A program made the position numbers and the translations under genes. This document shows positions 47,398 through 56,380 of a DNA stretch of 64,000 nt, one piece after another. Positions within the stretch are counted from its first letter, which is position 1. Each line of letters opens with the position of its first letter. This DNA is from Gammaproteobacteria bacterium (GTDB taxonomy: Bacteria; Pseudomonadota; Gammaproteobacteria; Xanthomonadales; SZUA-36), in contig JAUIBE010000004.1 of NCBI GenBank assembly GCA_030428105.1, forward strand, positions 62,001-126,000, written 5' to 3'. The notes beneath the pieces were generated by a model, which saw only the letters and a list, made by a program, of their open reading frames with translations, ran no database searches and was not told the origin of the DNA.

Positions 47398-48313
47398 AGC
47401 GGCGCTTGGACGCCTGCTCTCGCTGGTGGAAAAAGGCGGCGAACCCGCACAAGAAATCTCACGGCATTGTCACCCGAAAACCGGCGGTGCGTTCACACTG
47501 GGCGTGACTGGCGCGCCCGGCGCCGGCAAGTCCACCCTCACCAGCAGCCTGGCAACCGTCCTGCGAGAAAGAGGGTTTCGCCTGGCCATCCTGGCCATAG
47601 ACCCAAGCTCACCCACTTCCGGCGGCGCGATTCTTGGTGACCGAGTGCGCATGGCGACCCATGCACAGGACGATGATGTATTCATTCGCTCCATGGCCAC
47701 ACGCGGCAACCTCGGTGGGCTCTCGGTGGCAACCTCGGGCGCCGTGCGGGTGCTGGATGCTGCCGGTTTCGACTGGATCATCGTCGAGACCGTGGGTGTG
47801 GGCCAGGTTGAACTGGCCATTTCCCGGGCCGCCGATACCACGCTGGTGGTGCTCAACCCCGGCTGGGGCGACGAGGTGCAGGCCGCCAAAGCCGGCTTGC
47901 TGGAAATCGCAGACCTGTTCGCCATCAACAAGGCAGACCGGGAAGGTACAGAGCAAACCGAGCGCGAACTGCGCCAGATGCTGAGCCTGCGCAGTTCGCA
48001 GTCGGACTGGAGCCCATCCATAACCTGCACCGTGGCCACCCGGGGCGAATCCGTGGAGACCCTGCTCGATAACATCATCGAACATCGACAATGGATGGAA
48101 GAAAATGGTGAGCTGGATGAAAGACGCGCTTCGCGCGCGTGGTCCGAGTTAGAACAACTGGTGATTGCACGACTGGTTCGCGAAGCCAGTGAAATGCTTA
48201 CCCCGGGCAATCACCCCGACCTGGCGCGTGACCTGGCCGACAAGTCGACCGACCCTGTTACCGCTGCTGCGGCGCTGCATAAAAGCCACTTCCCCAAACG
48301 CACAGCCGGCTAA
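47339..48313 (+). CDS. meaB: MeaB/ArgK-family G3E GTPase, acyl-CoA mutase chaperone
   Basis: 324 residues. P-loop GVTGAPGAGKSTLTSSLA, IDPSSPTSGGAILGDRVRM (switch), ETVGVGQVE, and NKAD (INKADREG). MeaB proteins gate cofactor loading into and protect B12-dependent acyl-CoA mutases. I use the ATG at 47339, which overlaps the small-subunit gene by 59 bases; the frame is open further upstream but inside that gene. Confidence 0.95.
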   Translation: MSAGRASAETLLSQAQSGDEAALGRLLSLVEKGGEPAQEISRHCHPKTGGAFTLGVTGAPGAGKSTLTSSLATVLRERGFRLAILAIDPSSPTSGGAILGDRVRMATHAQDDDVFIRSMATRGNLGGLSVATSGAVRVLDAAGFDWIIVETVGVGQVELAISRAADTTLVVLNPGWGDEVQAAKAGLLEIADLFAINKADREGTEQTERELRQMLSLRSSQSDWSPSITCTVATRGESVETLLDNIIEHRQWMEENGELDERRASRAWSELEQLVIARLVREASEMLTPGNHPDLARDLADKSTDPVTAAAALHKSHFPKRTAG

Positions 48314-48331
48314 GCCAGCGCAAGAAATCGC

Positions 48332-49486
48332 TCAGGCAACCACCTTGCTTTCAAGCAGTCGGTCTATGGCTGCCGCGTCCAGACCCAGGTCCTCCAGCAC
48401 CTCGCGTGTATGTGTACCCGGTTGCACCGGGCCGCGTACCGCTGGCGCGGGGGTTGCAGACAGGGACGGCGACGGCGACGGCTGAGTCACCGCATCCACT
48501 TCCAGGTTGATATTGTTGGCCACCATGTGCGGGTGGGCGGCCGATTCATCGAAGTTCAAAACCGGGGTCACGCAGCAATCGCCATCGCCTGCACGTGCAA
48601 GCCATGCTGCCCGGCTTTGCGTGGCAAACCGTTCGGCCATCTCATCGCTCATCTGCGGCCACTGCTTGCGATCGAACTGCTCGGTTCGAAGAGGGCTCTG
48701 GCTGTCGATTTCCAGCAAATCCATCAGGCTGGCGTAGGAAGCTGGGTCAATGGCGCCAACCGCCACCCAGTTGCCGCAGGCACAGGCGTAGCAGCGGTAG
48801 AACGGCGCACCGCCATCCAGCAGGTTGGCCCCGCGCCGCTGTTCCCAGCGATAGCCAGAAACCTGGCCGCGCACCCAGGCAGAAAGAAAATTTGATCCCG
48901 CCAGGATGGAGGCGTCCACCACCTGCCCCTGGCCGCTGGTGGCACGCGAAACAAGGGCCATCAGCAGACCTGCGAGGAACATCATGGCACCACCACCGTA
49001 GTCCCCGACCAGGTTCAAGGGGGGAGGCGGAGGTTCGCCCGGCGCGCCCAGCGCAGCCAGTATTCCTGTGAGAGACAGGTAGTTGATATCGCGCCCTGGC
49101 TGGTCGGCCATAGGCCCGGTTTGGCCCCAGCCACTCAACCGTCCAAACACCAGGCCAGGGTTGCGCTTGAGCAGCACATCCGGGCCCAGGCCAAGGCGTT
49201 CCATCACGCCCGGCCGAAAGCCTTCAAGCACCACGTCGGCCTGGTCCGCCAGGCGCAATGCCAGGTCCAGGCCCGCTTCGGACTTGAGATTGATACACAC
49301 CGAGCGCCGATTGCGCTGAACCGGGTCGTGGGGGTCAAAGGGGGCACCGGGGCGTTCAAGGCGAATCACATCGGCGCCGTGATCCGCCAACATCATGGCT
49401 GCAAAAGGGACCGGCCCCAGGCCGGCAAATTCGATGATTTTCAGGCCGGCAAGCGCGCCACCAGCCGAGGCGGGACTGTCAGCCAC
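48332..49486 (-). CDS. alpha-methylacyl-CoA racemase-like CaiB/BaiF protein
   Basis: 384 residues. Closely patterned on alpha-methylacyl-CoA racemase (AMACR/MCR): DINYLSLTGILAALG, PPPPLNLVGDYGGGAMMFLAG with Asn158 and Asp162, and RGANLLDGGAPFYRCYACACGNWVAVGAIDPASY. But the position of the catalytic His in the family's GHDINY motif is Arg132, and the Glu of the AIEP motif is Asp247. It would be expected to invert a 2-methyl centre; the substitutions leave activity in doubt. Overlaps the GntR gene by 8 bases. Confidence 0.88.
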   Translation of the reverse strand: MADSPASAGGALAGLKIIEFAGLGPVPFAAMMLADHGADVIRLERPGAPFDPHDPVQRNRRSVCINLKSEAGLDLALRLADQADVVLEGFRPGVMERLGLGPDVLLKRNPGLVFGRLSGWGQTGPMADQPGRDINYLSLTGILAALGAPGEPPPPPLNLVGDYGGGAMMFLAGLLMALVSRATSGQGQVVDASILAGSNFLSAWVRGQVSGYRWEQRRGANLLDGGAPFYRCYACACGNWVAVGAIDPASYASLMDLLEIDSQSPLRTEQFDRKQWPQMSDEMAERFATQSRAAWLARAGDGDCCVTPVLNFDESAAHPHMVANNINLEVDAVTQPSPSPSLSATPAPAVRGPVQPGTHTREVLEDLGLDAAAIDRLLESKVVA

Positions 49487-50183
49487 CGCCTGTTTCGGAA
49501 TCTGAGGCCAACTTGCTTTCCTCGATTTGCCTGGACATCAGCGAGGTGTAGCGCTCGGCAAGCAGTTCCCCGGCCCTTTGCAGGTGCAACTCGGCAATTT
49601 CGCGGGCGCGAGTGCTTTCGCCGTCGACGATGGCATTCACCAGCTCATCGTGCTCTTTCAGGCTCAGTTCGATCTGCTCGGGAATCACGTCGAAAAAGGT
49701 TTGCGGAACCAGTTTGCGGGTGTTGTTCAGCATCGAAACCAGACGGGCGGAACCCGCAATCAGGTTGATGTGGCGGTGAAACTCGCGGTTGGCCTCAGCA
49801 ACGTTGCCACCGTTCCTGGCTGCACTGCCGACGGCGTTTGCCAGTTCCCGTAGCTTTGCGCGCTCTTCGTCGGTCGCGCGCTGGCTGGCCCACATCGCGG
49901 CGACTCCGGCCAACACCGCCATCAACTCGAAGTTGTCTTCGATGTCGATTGGGGTCAACCCGATAACCGTGGCGCCACTGCGCGGCGCCATCCGCGCCAG
50001 GCCATCATGCGACAAAGCCAGGATGGCTTCCCGCACCGGTGTCCTTGAAGTACCAAACTCTGCGCTGAGCTCGTTGATATCGAGCCTTTCCCCGGGCAAC
50101 AGGCGTCCGGTTAGAATGCGTTCGCGCAGCTCTTCTGTGACCCGGTCCCTGACCGTAGCGTTAAGATTATTCAGTCTGGTCAC
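49479..50183 (-). CDS. GntR-family regulator with FCD ligand domain
   Basis: 234 residues: N-terminal winged helix (RERILTGRLLPGERLDINELSAEFGTSRTPVREAILAL) and C-terminal helical FCD domain with metal-site His residues (FHRHINLIAGS). FCD regulators typically repress organic-acid or acyl-CoA catabolism until their effector is present. Embedded in the mutase operon; the TAATATA-containing intergenic regions are its candidate targets. Confidence 0.92.
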   Translation of the reverse strand: MTRLNNLNATVRDRVTEELRERILTGRLLPGERLDINELSAEFGTSRTPVREAILALSHDGLARMAPRSGATVIGLTPIDIEDNFELMAVLAGVAAMWASQRATDEERAKLRELANAVGSAARNGGNVAEANREFHRHINLIAGSARLVSMLNNTRKLVPQTFFDVIPEQIELSLKEHDELVNAIVDGESTRAREIAELHLQRAGELLAERYTSLMSRQIEESKLASDSETGGG

Positions 50184-50211
50184 TTACTGAACCTCTCCCT
50201 CGATAAGCTGA

Positions 50212-51447
50212 TCATGATAGACGAGTGCTCACTACATTTCGATTGAGCAGGCTTTCAATCTTGTCATCCGCGTAGCCGATGCTGGAAAGTATCTCGCTGG
50301 TGTGCTCACCAACCAGCGGTGCCGCCCTTCCCGGCGCGGCGTCGCGCAAGCCAGGCACCGGCCCGCGTACGTGCTGGTATGCGCCATAGTGCGGATGCTC
50401 GCAGGAGTCGACCAGGCCGCGTTCGCGGACCTGCGGGTTTTCCAGCGCCTGGGCAATGGTATTGACCGGCGCGCAGGGAACGCGGTTTTCAACCAGCAGC
50501 TCTGAAAGCTCGTGACTGCCATAACGCATGAACACCGCCTGCAGCCTGGAGACCAGCGCTTTGCGGTTTTCCAGGCGGCCAACGTTGGTCTGGTACGCCG
50601 GGTCGCGCAGGCTGTCATCGTCCAGCACTTCCACCAGCCTGCGCCACATGGCGTCGTTGCCGACGAACAATGAAACGTGCCCGTCCGCAGTAATGAACTG
50701 CTGGGCAGGAACGATGGTTGGGTGAGCGCCACCGGCCACGCGTTCGGGCGTATCACCGGCATTCAACTGCCAACTGGCCAGGTAACTGAGCATTGATACC
50801 TGGACGTCAAGCAGAGACACATCAACGAAGCGGCCCTTGCCCGTGGACTCGCGCTGGTAGAGCGCGGCGCAGACTGACAGCGCCGCCGCCAGGCCGCTGC
50901 TGTGGTCGACATAGGAAATTCCGGCCTTGCCGGGTAGTTGCCCGGGTTCGCCGGTCACGCTCATCACGCCGGTGAGGGCCTGGATGGTGTAATCGTAGGC
51001 CGGCCGATTTGCATAGGGTCCGCTGCGACCAAAGCCGGATACCGAGCAACAGATAATGCGCGGATTAATCTGCGACAGCGTTTCGTAATCGAGCCCCAGC
51101 TTGGCCATTACACCCGGGCTGTAGTTATCAACCACCACATCCGCGGTGCGCACCAGGTCCTTCACCACCTGGTACCCCTCGGGGTCGGCAAGGCGGACAG
51201 CCAACGAGCGCTTGTTCCAGTTCAGCGAGGCAAAGTAGACAGACTGTTCCTTCATGAAGTGCGGCCCCACGGAGCGGGACGCGTCGAGCCGGTCGATGTC
51301 CTCGACCTTGATCACGTCGGCGCCCATCTCAGCCATCGCCAACGTGGCGTAAGGCCCGGCAAGGAAGTGACAGATATCCAGCACGCGCACGCCGGCCAGC
51401 GGCCCGCGCGGTTCGCTTGCGCTGGATGACTGATCCGTTACCGCCAT
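50212..51447 (-). CDS. type III (CaiB/BaiF) CoA-transferase
   Basis: 411 residues from the ATG at 51447. Family motifs: GVRVLDICHFLAGPYATLAMAEMGADVIKVE, SGFGRSGPYANRPAYDYTIQA, catalytic Asp in SYVDHSSGLAAALSV, and KGRFVDVSLLDVQ. It would move CoA between an acyl-CoA such as succinyl-CoA and a carboxylic acid. Unlike its neighbour at 48332 it is a true transferase type. It begins 2 bases after the mutase stop. Confidence 0.9.
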   Translation of the reverse strand: MAVTDQSSSASEPRGPLAGVRVLDICHFLAGPYATLAMAEMGADVIKVEDIDRLDASRSVGPHFMKEQSVYFASLNWNKRSLAVRLADPEGYQVVKDLVRTADVVVDNYSPGVMAKLGLDYETLSQINPRIICCSVSGFGRSGPYANRPAYDYTIQALTGVMSVTGEPGQLPGKAGISYVDHSSGLAAALSVCAALYQRESTGKGRFVDVSLLDVQVSMLSYLASWQLNAGDTPERVAGGAHPTIVPAQQFITADGHVSLFVGNDAMWRRLVEVLDDDSLRDPAYQTNVGRLENRKALVSRLQAVFMRYGSHELSELLVENRVPCAPVNTIAQALENPQVRERGLVDSCEHPHYGAYQHVRGPVPGLRDAAPGRAAPLVGEHTSEILSSIGYADDKIESLLNRNVVSTRLS

Positions 51448-51449
51448 GG

Positions 51450-53048
51450 TCAGAACACCACCGGCTGGTCGAACTCGCCCCAAACCTTTTTCAGTACTTT
51501 CACCATCTCACCCACGGTGCAATAAGCATGTGCGCACTCCACCAGCACCGGCATCAGGTTGACATCATCCTGCGCCGCCTGCTGCTCAAGCTTCTCCAGC
51601 AACGATTCGACCTGCGCATTATCGCGCTCTTGCTTCACCTTTTGCAGCCGGTCTACCTGGCGTTGGCGATCGGCCTCGTTGAGCTCATACATTTCCACCT
51701 GCGGCGCTGGCTCCTCGGTCTCGAACAGGTTGACGCCCACCACCGGCTTTTCACCGGACTCCAGCTTTTTCTGCATGGAGTAGGCCTCATCGGCAATCTT
51801 CGACTGGACAAACCCGCTTTGGACCGCCTGGACCATTCCACCGAGCGACTCGATTTCATCCATCAGGGCGCGAACCTGGCGCTCGGTTTCGTCCGTAAGC
51901 GATTCTACATAGTACGACCCACCCAGTGGATCAACCACCCGCGCGGCGCCGGTCTCGTAAGCCAGGATCTGTTGCGTGCGCAGGGCCAGGGTGGCCGATT
52001 CCTCGGTCGGCAGCGCAAACGGTTCATCCCAGGCGGCAGTGAACATCGACTGCACGCCGCCAAAGATGGAAGCCATGGCCTCGTAAGCCACCCGCACCTG
52101 GTTATTTTTCGCCTGCGGCCCGTACAGCGAAGCACCGCCACACACGCAGCCGAAACGGAACATCGCCGAGCGGTCTTCCTTCGCGCCGAAGCGTTCACGC
52201 ACAATCGATGCCCAGATCCTGCGCCCGGCACGATACTTGGCAACTTCCTCGAAGAAATCGCCATGGGTGTAGAAAAAGAAACTGATCTGCGGCGCAAACT
52301 GGTCGATGGTCAGGCGCCCGCGAGAGATCACTTCTTCGCAGTAGGCAATACCGTCCGAAAGGGTGAAGGCCATCTCCTGGATGGCGTTGGCGCCGGCATC
52401 ACGAAAATGCGCCCCGGCCACCGAGGTGGCATTGAAACGCGGAATCTCCTCGGCGCAGTACTCAATGGTGTCGGCAATCAGGCGCATCGACGGTCCCGGC
52501 GGCCAGATCCAGGTTCCCCGCGAGGCGTACTCCTTCAACACATCGTTCTGGATGGTGCCGCGCAGCTTGTGTCGCGCAACGCCGGAGCGCTCGGCCGCAG
52601 CCACGTAAAACGCGAGAATGATCGCCGCCGTACCGTTGATGGTGAAACTGGTGCTGATCTGGTCGAGCGGAATATCCTTGAACAGGATTTCCGCATCCTT
52701 GAGGCTGTCGATGGCCACGCCCACCCGGCCCACTTCGCCTTCCACCTGGGGATCGTCCGAGTCGTAGCCGCACTGGGTGGGCAGGTCCATGGCCACCGAT
52801 AGCCCGGTGCCACCGGCATTCAGCAGATAGCGGTAGCGCGCATTGGATTCCTCGGCGGTGCCAAATCCGGAATACTGGCGAAAGGTCCACAGGCGATGGC
52901 GGTACCCGGTTGGAAAGTTGCTGCGCGTAAACGGGTACTCGCCCGGCGCGCCAATCTGTTCAAATGGTGGGAGCGTCTCGGGCCCGTAAACCGTGGCCAC
53001 CTCGATTCCGGCATCGGTCTGTTCCATCCATTTCTTTTCAGCTGACAA
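51450..53048 (-). CDS. B12-dependent acyl-CoA mutase large subunit, divergent active site
   Basis: 532-residue TIM-barrel subunit of the methylmalonyl-CoA mutase family. It keeps RQYSGFGTAEESN (Tyr59), GTIQNDVLKEY, PSMR (Arg189) and His214, so Tyr and Arg of the methylmalonyl-type carboxylate pocket are present. However, the family motif SGYH is AGAH (211-214), the H-x-Q-T motif is GCVC (300-303), and SLHTNS is SMFTAA (334-339). Those positions line the substrate and pantetheine pocket. It is probably active (frame intact, cofactor subunit and chaperone present) on a different, bulkier acyl-CoA. First gene of the mutase - CoA-transferase - GntR - racemase operon. Confidence 0.93.
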   Translation of the reverse strand: MSAEKKWMEQTDAGIEVATVYGPETLPPFEQIGAPGEYPFTRSNFPTGYRHRLWTFRQYSGFGTAEESNARYRYLLNAGGTGLSVAMDLPTQCGYDSDDPQVEGEVGRVGVAIDSLKDAEILFKDIPLDQISTSFTINGTAAIILAFYVAAAERSGVARHKLRGTIQNDVLKEYASRGTWIWPPGPSMRLIADTIEYCAEEIPRFNATSVAGAHFRDAGANAIQEMAFTLSDGIAYCEEVISRGRLTIDQFAPQISFFFYTHGDFFEEVAKYRAGRRIWASIVRERFGAKEDRSAMFRFGCVCGGASLYGPQAKNNQVRVAYEAMASIFGGVQSMFTAAWDEPFALPTEESATLALRTQQILAYETGAARVVDPLGGSYYVESLTDETERQVRALMDEIESLGGMVQAVQSGFVQSKIADEAYSMQKKLESGEKPVVGVNLFETEEPAPQVEMYELNEADRQRQVDRLQKVKQERDNAQVESLLEKLEQQAAQDDVNLMPVLVECAHAYCTVGEMVKVLKKVWGEFDQPVVF

Positions 53049-53182
53049 GACTTAAACTCCTTCAATAACCCGGCGCTTTGATATCTGATGTATTGTATAT
53101 TAGTTGCCGGATTGCGCAAAATTGACCCCATGAAGCACGGCCCCTCAGACGCAGAATTGATGCCGAAAAGGCGGAGAATGGA

Positions 53183-53971
53183 ATGAGCGAAACCAGCCAG
53201 GAAGTCCTTGTTTCCACGGACAACCACGTTGCCACCATCGTGATCGACCGGCCACGGGCGCGCAACGCCATCAGCCGGCCAACCATGGATGCCCTGCACA
53301 CAGCGCTGGACGAAATCGAAAGTCAGGACATACGTGTGCTGGTGCTGCGCGGCGCCGGGGACAAGGCCTTTGTTTCGGGTGGAGACCTCAAGGAACTGTC
53401 CGCCATCCGTGACGAGGCAGGCGCGGCCGAAATGGCCACCCGCATGCGCCACTTCCTCGATCGCCTGGCGTCCTACCCGGTGCCGGTGATCGCTGCGGTC
53501 AACGGCCACGCACTGGGCGGCGGTGCAGAAGTGGCAGTGGCCGCAGACATCCGGGTCATGGCCGATGACGCCTCTATCGGTTTCACCCAGGCGCTGCTGG
53601 GGATCATGCCCGCCTGGGGCGGCGCAGAACGCCTGGTTGAACTGGTGGGCGCATCAAGAGCGCTGTTCCTGGTGGCGGCGACCAGGCGCCTGAGCGCATC
53701 GGAAGCGCGTGATTTCGGACTGGTGGAAGTCGTCGCCCCGCGCGAACAGTTCGACGAGGAGGTTGCGGCGCTGAGCCGGGCCATCGCAAGAATGCCTTCG
53801 AATGCCGCCCGCTCGATTAAAGCCGTCATCTCTGCCGCCGCTCCACGAATCCACCCCCACCTGGAGCACGAAGCCATCGATCATTTCGCACGCCTGTGGG
53901 CCTCGGAAGACCACTGGCGCATGGCCGACGAGCACCTTGCGAAACTGAAGAGCAAGAAGGCGGGGCGCTGA
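53183..53971 (+). CDS. enoyl-CoA hydratase/isomerase (crotonase) family protein
   Basis: 262 residues. NAISRPTMDALHTAL, GAGDKAFVSGGDLKELSA and the oxyanion/active-site block AAVNGHALGGGAEVAVAADIRVMADDASIGFTQALLGIMPAWGGAERL, where Glu in the position after GGGA aligns with the first catalytic Glu; the second catalytic position is occupied by MPAWG. Divergent from the mutase gene across a 134-base gap. GGAG lies 6 bases before the ATG. Confidence 0.93.
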   Translation: MSETSQEVLVSTDNHVATIVIDRPRARNAISRPTMDALHTALDEIESQDIRVLVLRGAGDKAFVSGGDLKELSAIRDEAGAAEMATRMRHFLDRLASYPVPVIAAVNGHALGGGAEVAVAADIRVMADDASIGFTQALLGIMPAWGGAERLVELVGASRALFLVAATRRLSASEARDFGLVEVVAPREQFDEEVAALSRAIARMPSNAARSIKAVISAAAPRIHPHLEHEAIDHFARLWASEDHWRMADEHLAKLKSKKAGR

Positions 53972-53995
53972 GCCCCGACCTGCGTCATGCGCGGG

Positions 53996-55768
53996 CTACC
54001 AACCGCACTGCCTGCCCTCGTTCTGCTCATCCAGCCAGGTTTTTAACGGCGCGTAGTAGTCCGCCATCGCGGTTGCATCCATCTGGCGTGAGCCGGTCAG
54101 CACTTCCAGGGCCTCCGGCCACGGCCGACTGGCGCCCATCTGCAGCATCGCATTGAGCTTCTCGCCAGCGGCTTCGCTGCCATAGATAGAGCACAGGTGC
54201 AGTGGCCCCTGGTAGCCGGCTTCCTCGCACAATGAACGGTGGAACTGGAACTGCAGGATGCGCGCCAGGAAATAGCGGTTGTAAGGCACCGAGGCCGGCA
54301 CGTGGTACTTGGCACCGGCATCGAACTGGGTTTCGTCGCGCGCCACCGGCGGGGCAATGCCCTGGTACTTGAGGCGCAGGTCCCACCAGGCCTGGTTGTA
54401 CTCATCCGCGGCGATTTCGCCGTTGAAGACATCCCAGCGCCACTGGTCCACCAGGTAGGTCCAAGGCACCAGCGCCACGTAATCGAGGGCAGATTTCAAC
54501 AGCAGGGCGATGTCATCGCTTTGGGTTTGCTCGTCCATCCAGCCCAGGCGGCGGAAATACTCCGGCGTCACCGAAAGTGAAAGGGTGTCGCCCACGGCCT
54601 CGTGAAAGCCGTCATTGGCGCTGGCGCGGTAGAAAAAGTCCTGCTGGTTGTACGCCATCTGGTAGTAGTTGTGCCCCAGTTCGTGGTGGAGGGTGCTGAA
54701 GTCTTCCTCGTTGCGCTGGATGCACATTTTCAAGCGCACGTCTTCCTGGGTATCCAGGTTCCAGGCGCTGGCGTAGCACACCACGTTGCGGTCTTGAGGG
54801 CGCAGGAACAGCGAGCGCTCCCAGAAGGTTTCCGGCAGCCGTTCGAAGCCGAGTGAAACGAAGAAATCCTCGGCAATGCGCACCATGTCGAGTTCTTCGA
54901 TACCGCGCTGTTCGATCACCTCGGTGATGTTAACCGTGTTGGCCTCCTCCAGCCCCATCAACGGGAAGATGTTGCTCCAGGTCTGGGCCCACATGTTGCC
55001 CAGCAGGTGGGCGGGGATGGGCCCCGTTGCGGGCGCGATTTCGTCACCGTAATGCGCATTGAGCTGCGCTCGCACATGGCAATGCAAGGCCTCGTACAGC
55101 GGCGAAAGCTGGCCCACCAGGCGGTCGAGTTCTGCGGCAAAACCATCAGCCGGCATGTCGTAACCCGAACGCCACAGTTCACCGGCATCGACAAAGCCAA
55201 GATCGGCGGCGCCGACGTTCATCAGTTCCACCAGGCGCTGGTAATCGTCACGGAAACCGGGCGAAACACCGCGCCAGCCCTGCCAGATGTCCAGCAGTTC
55301 CTGCGGATCACGGCTGGTGCCCATGATGTTGTTCATGGTCTCGAAGTCCAGGCACTCATCTTCGCTCCGACAGTAGCGGTAGCTGGAATACTGCGCCGGG
55401 ATGCCAACCTGGAGTTCGCTCATCTCGGAAAGGAGCGCAGGGTCATTCGGCGGCGGCATGACAAAGCTGCGCGCCAGGAAACCGAGCTTACGGCGGGTGT
55501 CGTAATCGAGCTGGTCTTCAATTTCGAGGAATTTAGCAGCCTGCCGCGCCCACTCCAGCGAACGTTTTTGAGATTCTTCGTTGGCCTCGGTAAGCAGCGC
55601 CTGGCTATCCACCGTGATGTAGGTGGCGTTGATCCACGCCAGTCGCGCGTCGCTGGTGTAGTGGCTGTAGGATTCCTGCTCAACCGCCTGGACAAACTCA
55701 CGGGCGGCTTCGGGCGTTACCGCTGCCGAGGAAAGTCCGGCAGCCATCAGCATGGCAATCAGGTTCAT
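53996..55768 (-). CDS. M2-family (ACE-like) peptidyl-dipeptidase
   Basis: 590 residues with a short signal peptide (MNLIAMLMAAGLSSAAVT). Zn site HHELGHNYYQMAYNQQ followed by the third-ligand Glu in GFHEAVGDTLSLSV, typical of bacterial angiotensin-converting-enzyme homologues, and ARDETQFDAGAKYHVP further on. A periplasmic or secreted dicarboxypeptidase that probably works with the secreted proteases of this strain on peptides. Convergent with the crotonase gene. Confidence 0.95.
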   Translation of the reverse strand: MNLIAMLMAAGLSSAAVTPEAAREFVQAVEQESYSHYTSDARLAWINATYITVDSQALLTEANEESQKRSLEWARQAAKFLEIEDQLDYDTRRKLGFLARSFVMPPPNDPALLSEMSELQVGIPAQYSSYRYCRSEDECLDFETMNNIMGTSRDPQELLDIWQGWRGVSPGFRDDYQRLVELMNVGAADLGFVDAGELWRSGYDMPADGFAAELDRLVGQLSPLYEALHCHVRAQLNAHYGDEIAPATGPIPAHLLGNMWAQTWSNIFPLMGLEEANTVNITEVIEQRGIEELDMVRIAEDFFVSLGFERLPETFWERSLFLRPQDRNVVCYASAWNLDTQEDVRLKMCIQRNEEDFSTLHHELGHNYYQMAYNQQDFFYRASANDGFHEAVGDTLSLSVTPEYFRRLGWMDEQTQSDDIALLLKSALDYVALVPWTYLVDQWRWDVFNGEIAADEYNQAWWDLRLKYQGIAPPVARDETQFDAGAKYHVPASVPYNRYFLARILQFQFHRSLCEEAGYQGPLHLCSIYGSEAAGEKLNAMLQMGASRPWPEALEVLTGSRQMDATAMADYYAPLKTWLDEQNEGRQCGW

Positions 55769-55945
55769 CAGGTCTTCGCCTTGTGGTCAAACCATTGATT
55801 CTGTGGGGCGATCATCTCGTTGCGGTGCTCGAATGTGCCTGCTTGCCGGCGCTTCCAGAAGCCGGGTTATGGAGCACAAATCAACAGCCGCCAAACTGCG
55901 GGCAGCCTATACTTGTCCCCGCTAATGACCTGCCCGGAACCCGTT

Positions 55946-56380
55946 ATGAACGATACCCAAGACACCACCAATGAGTTTGCAACGCTGGAAAATTTGATGG
56001 CCGCCATGTACCGCTCCGTTTCCGGCCCCGAGCGCGGCCTGGATAACGAGCTCCAGCGCCTGGTGTTTGCCCCCGACGCACGACTAACACGAACCGGGAA
56101 GAACGACGATGGCAGCGTGTGGCGCCAGGACATGAACCTCGATGAGTACGAGGCAGACACCCGCGAATTCCTTGCCGCGACCGACTTTTACGAGATTGAA
56201 ACTGCGCAGCAGGTGATGTATTCCGCTCCGTTTGCTTACCTGCTCAGTGAATACGTGGCGAAGGCTAACCCGGCAGCGGATGAGGTGATCCTGGAAGGGG
56301 TTAATTCAGTGCAATGTTTGTTCGACGGCGCCCGCTGGTGGGTCACGCAACTTACCTGGAATCACCGCGTCTCGCGCTAG
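55946..56380 (+). CDS. NTF2/SnoaL-like protein
   Basis: 144 residues from the ATG at 55946. C-terminal VNSVQCLFDGARWWVTQLTW is the typical last strands of a SnoaL/DUF4440-type cone. No catalytic residues can be assigned. The open frame upstream to 55820 looks non-coding. Its end overlaps the convergent AraC gene by about 29 bases. Confidence 0.78.
   Translation: MNDTQDTTNEFATLENLMAAMYRSVSGPERGLDNELQRLVFAPDARLTRTGKNDDGSVWRQDMNLDEYEADTREFLAATDFYEIETAQQVMYSAPFAYLLSEYVAKANPAADEVILEGVNSVQCLFDGARWWVTQLTWNHRVSR

Noticed and set aside
51417-52802. 461-codon plus-strand open frame
   Set aside because: Antisense to the acyl-CoA mutase; His/Leu/Arg-rich translation with no family resemblance.
53960-53976. 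CGGGGC-GCTGA-GCCCCG hairpin at the crotonase stop
   Set aside because: Only 6 bp, overlaps the stop codon, no T-run; not convincing as a terminator.
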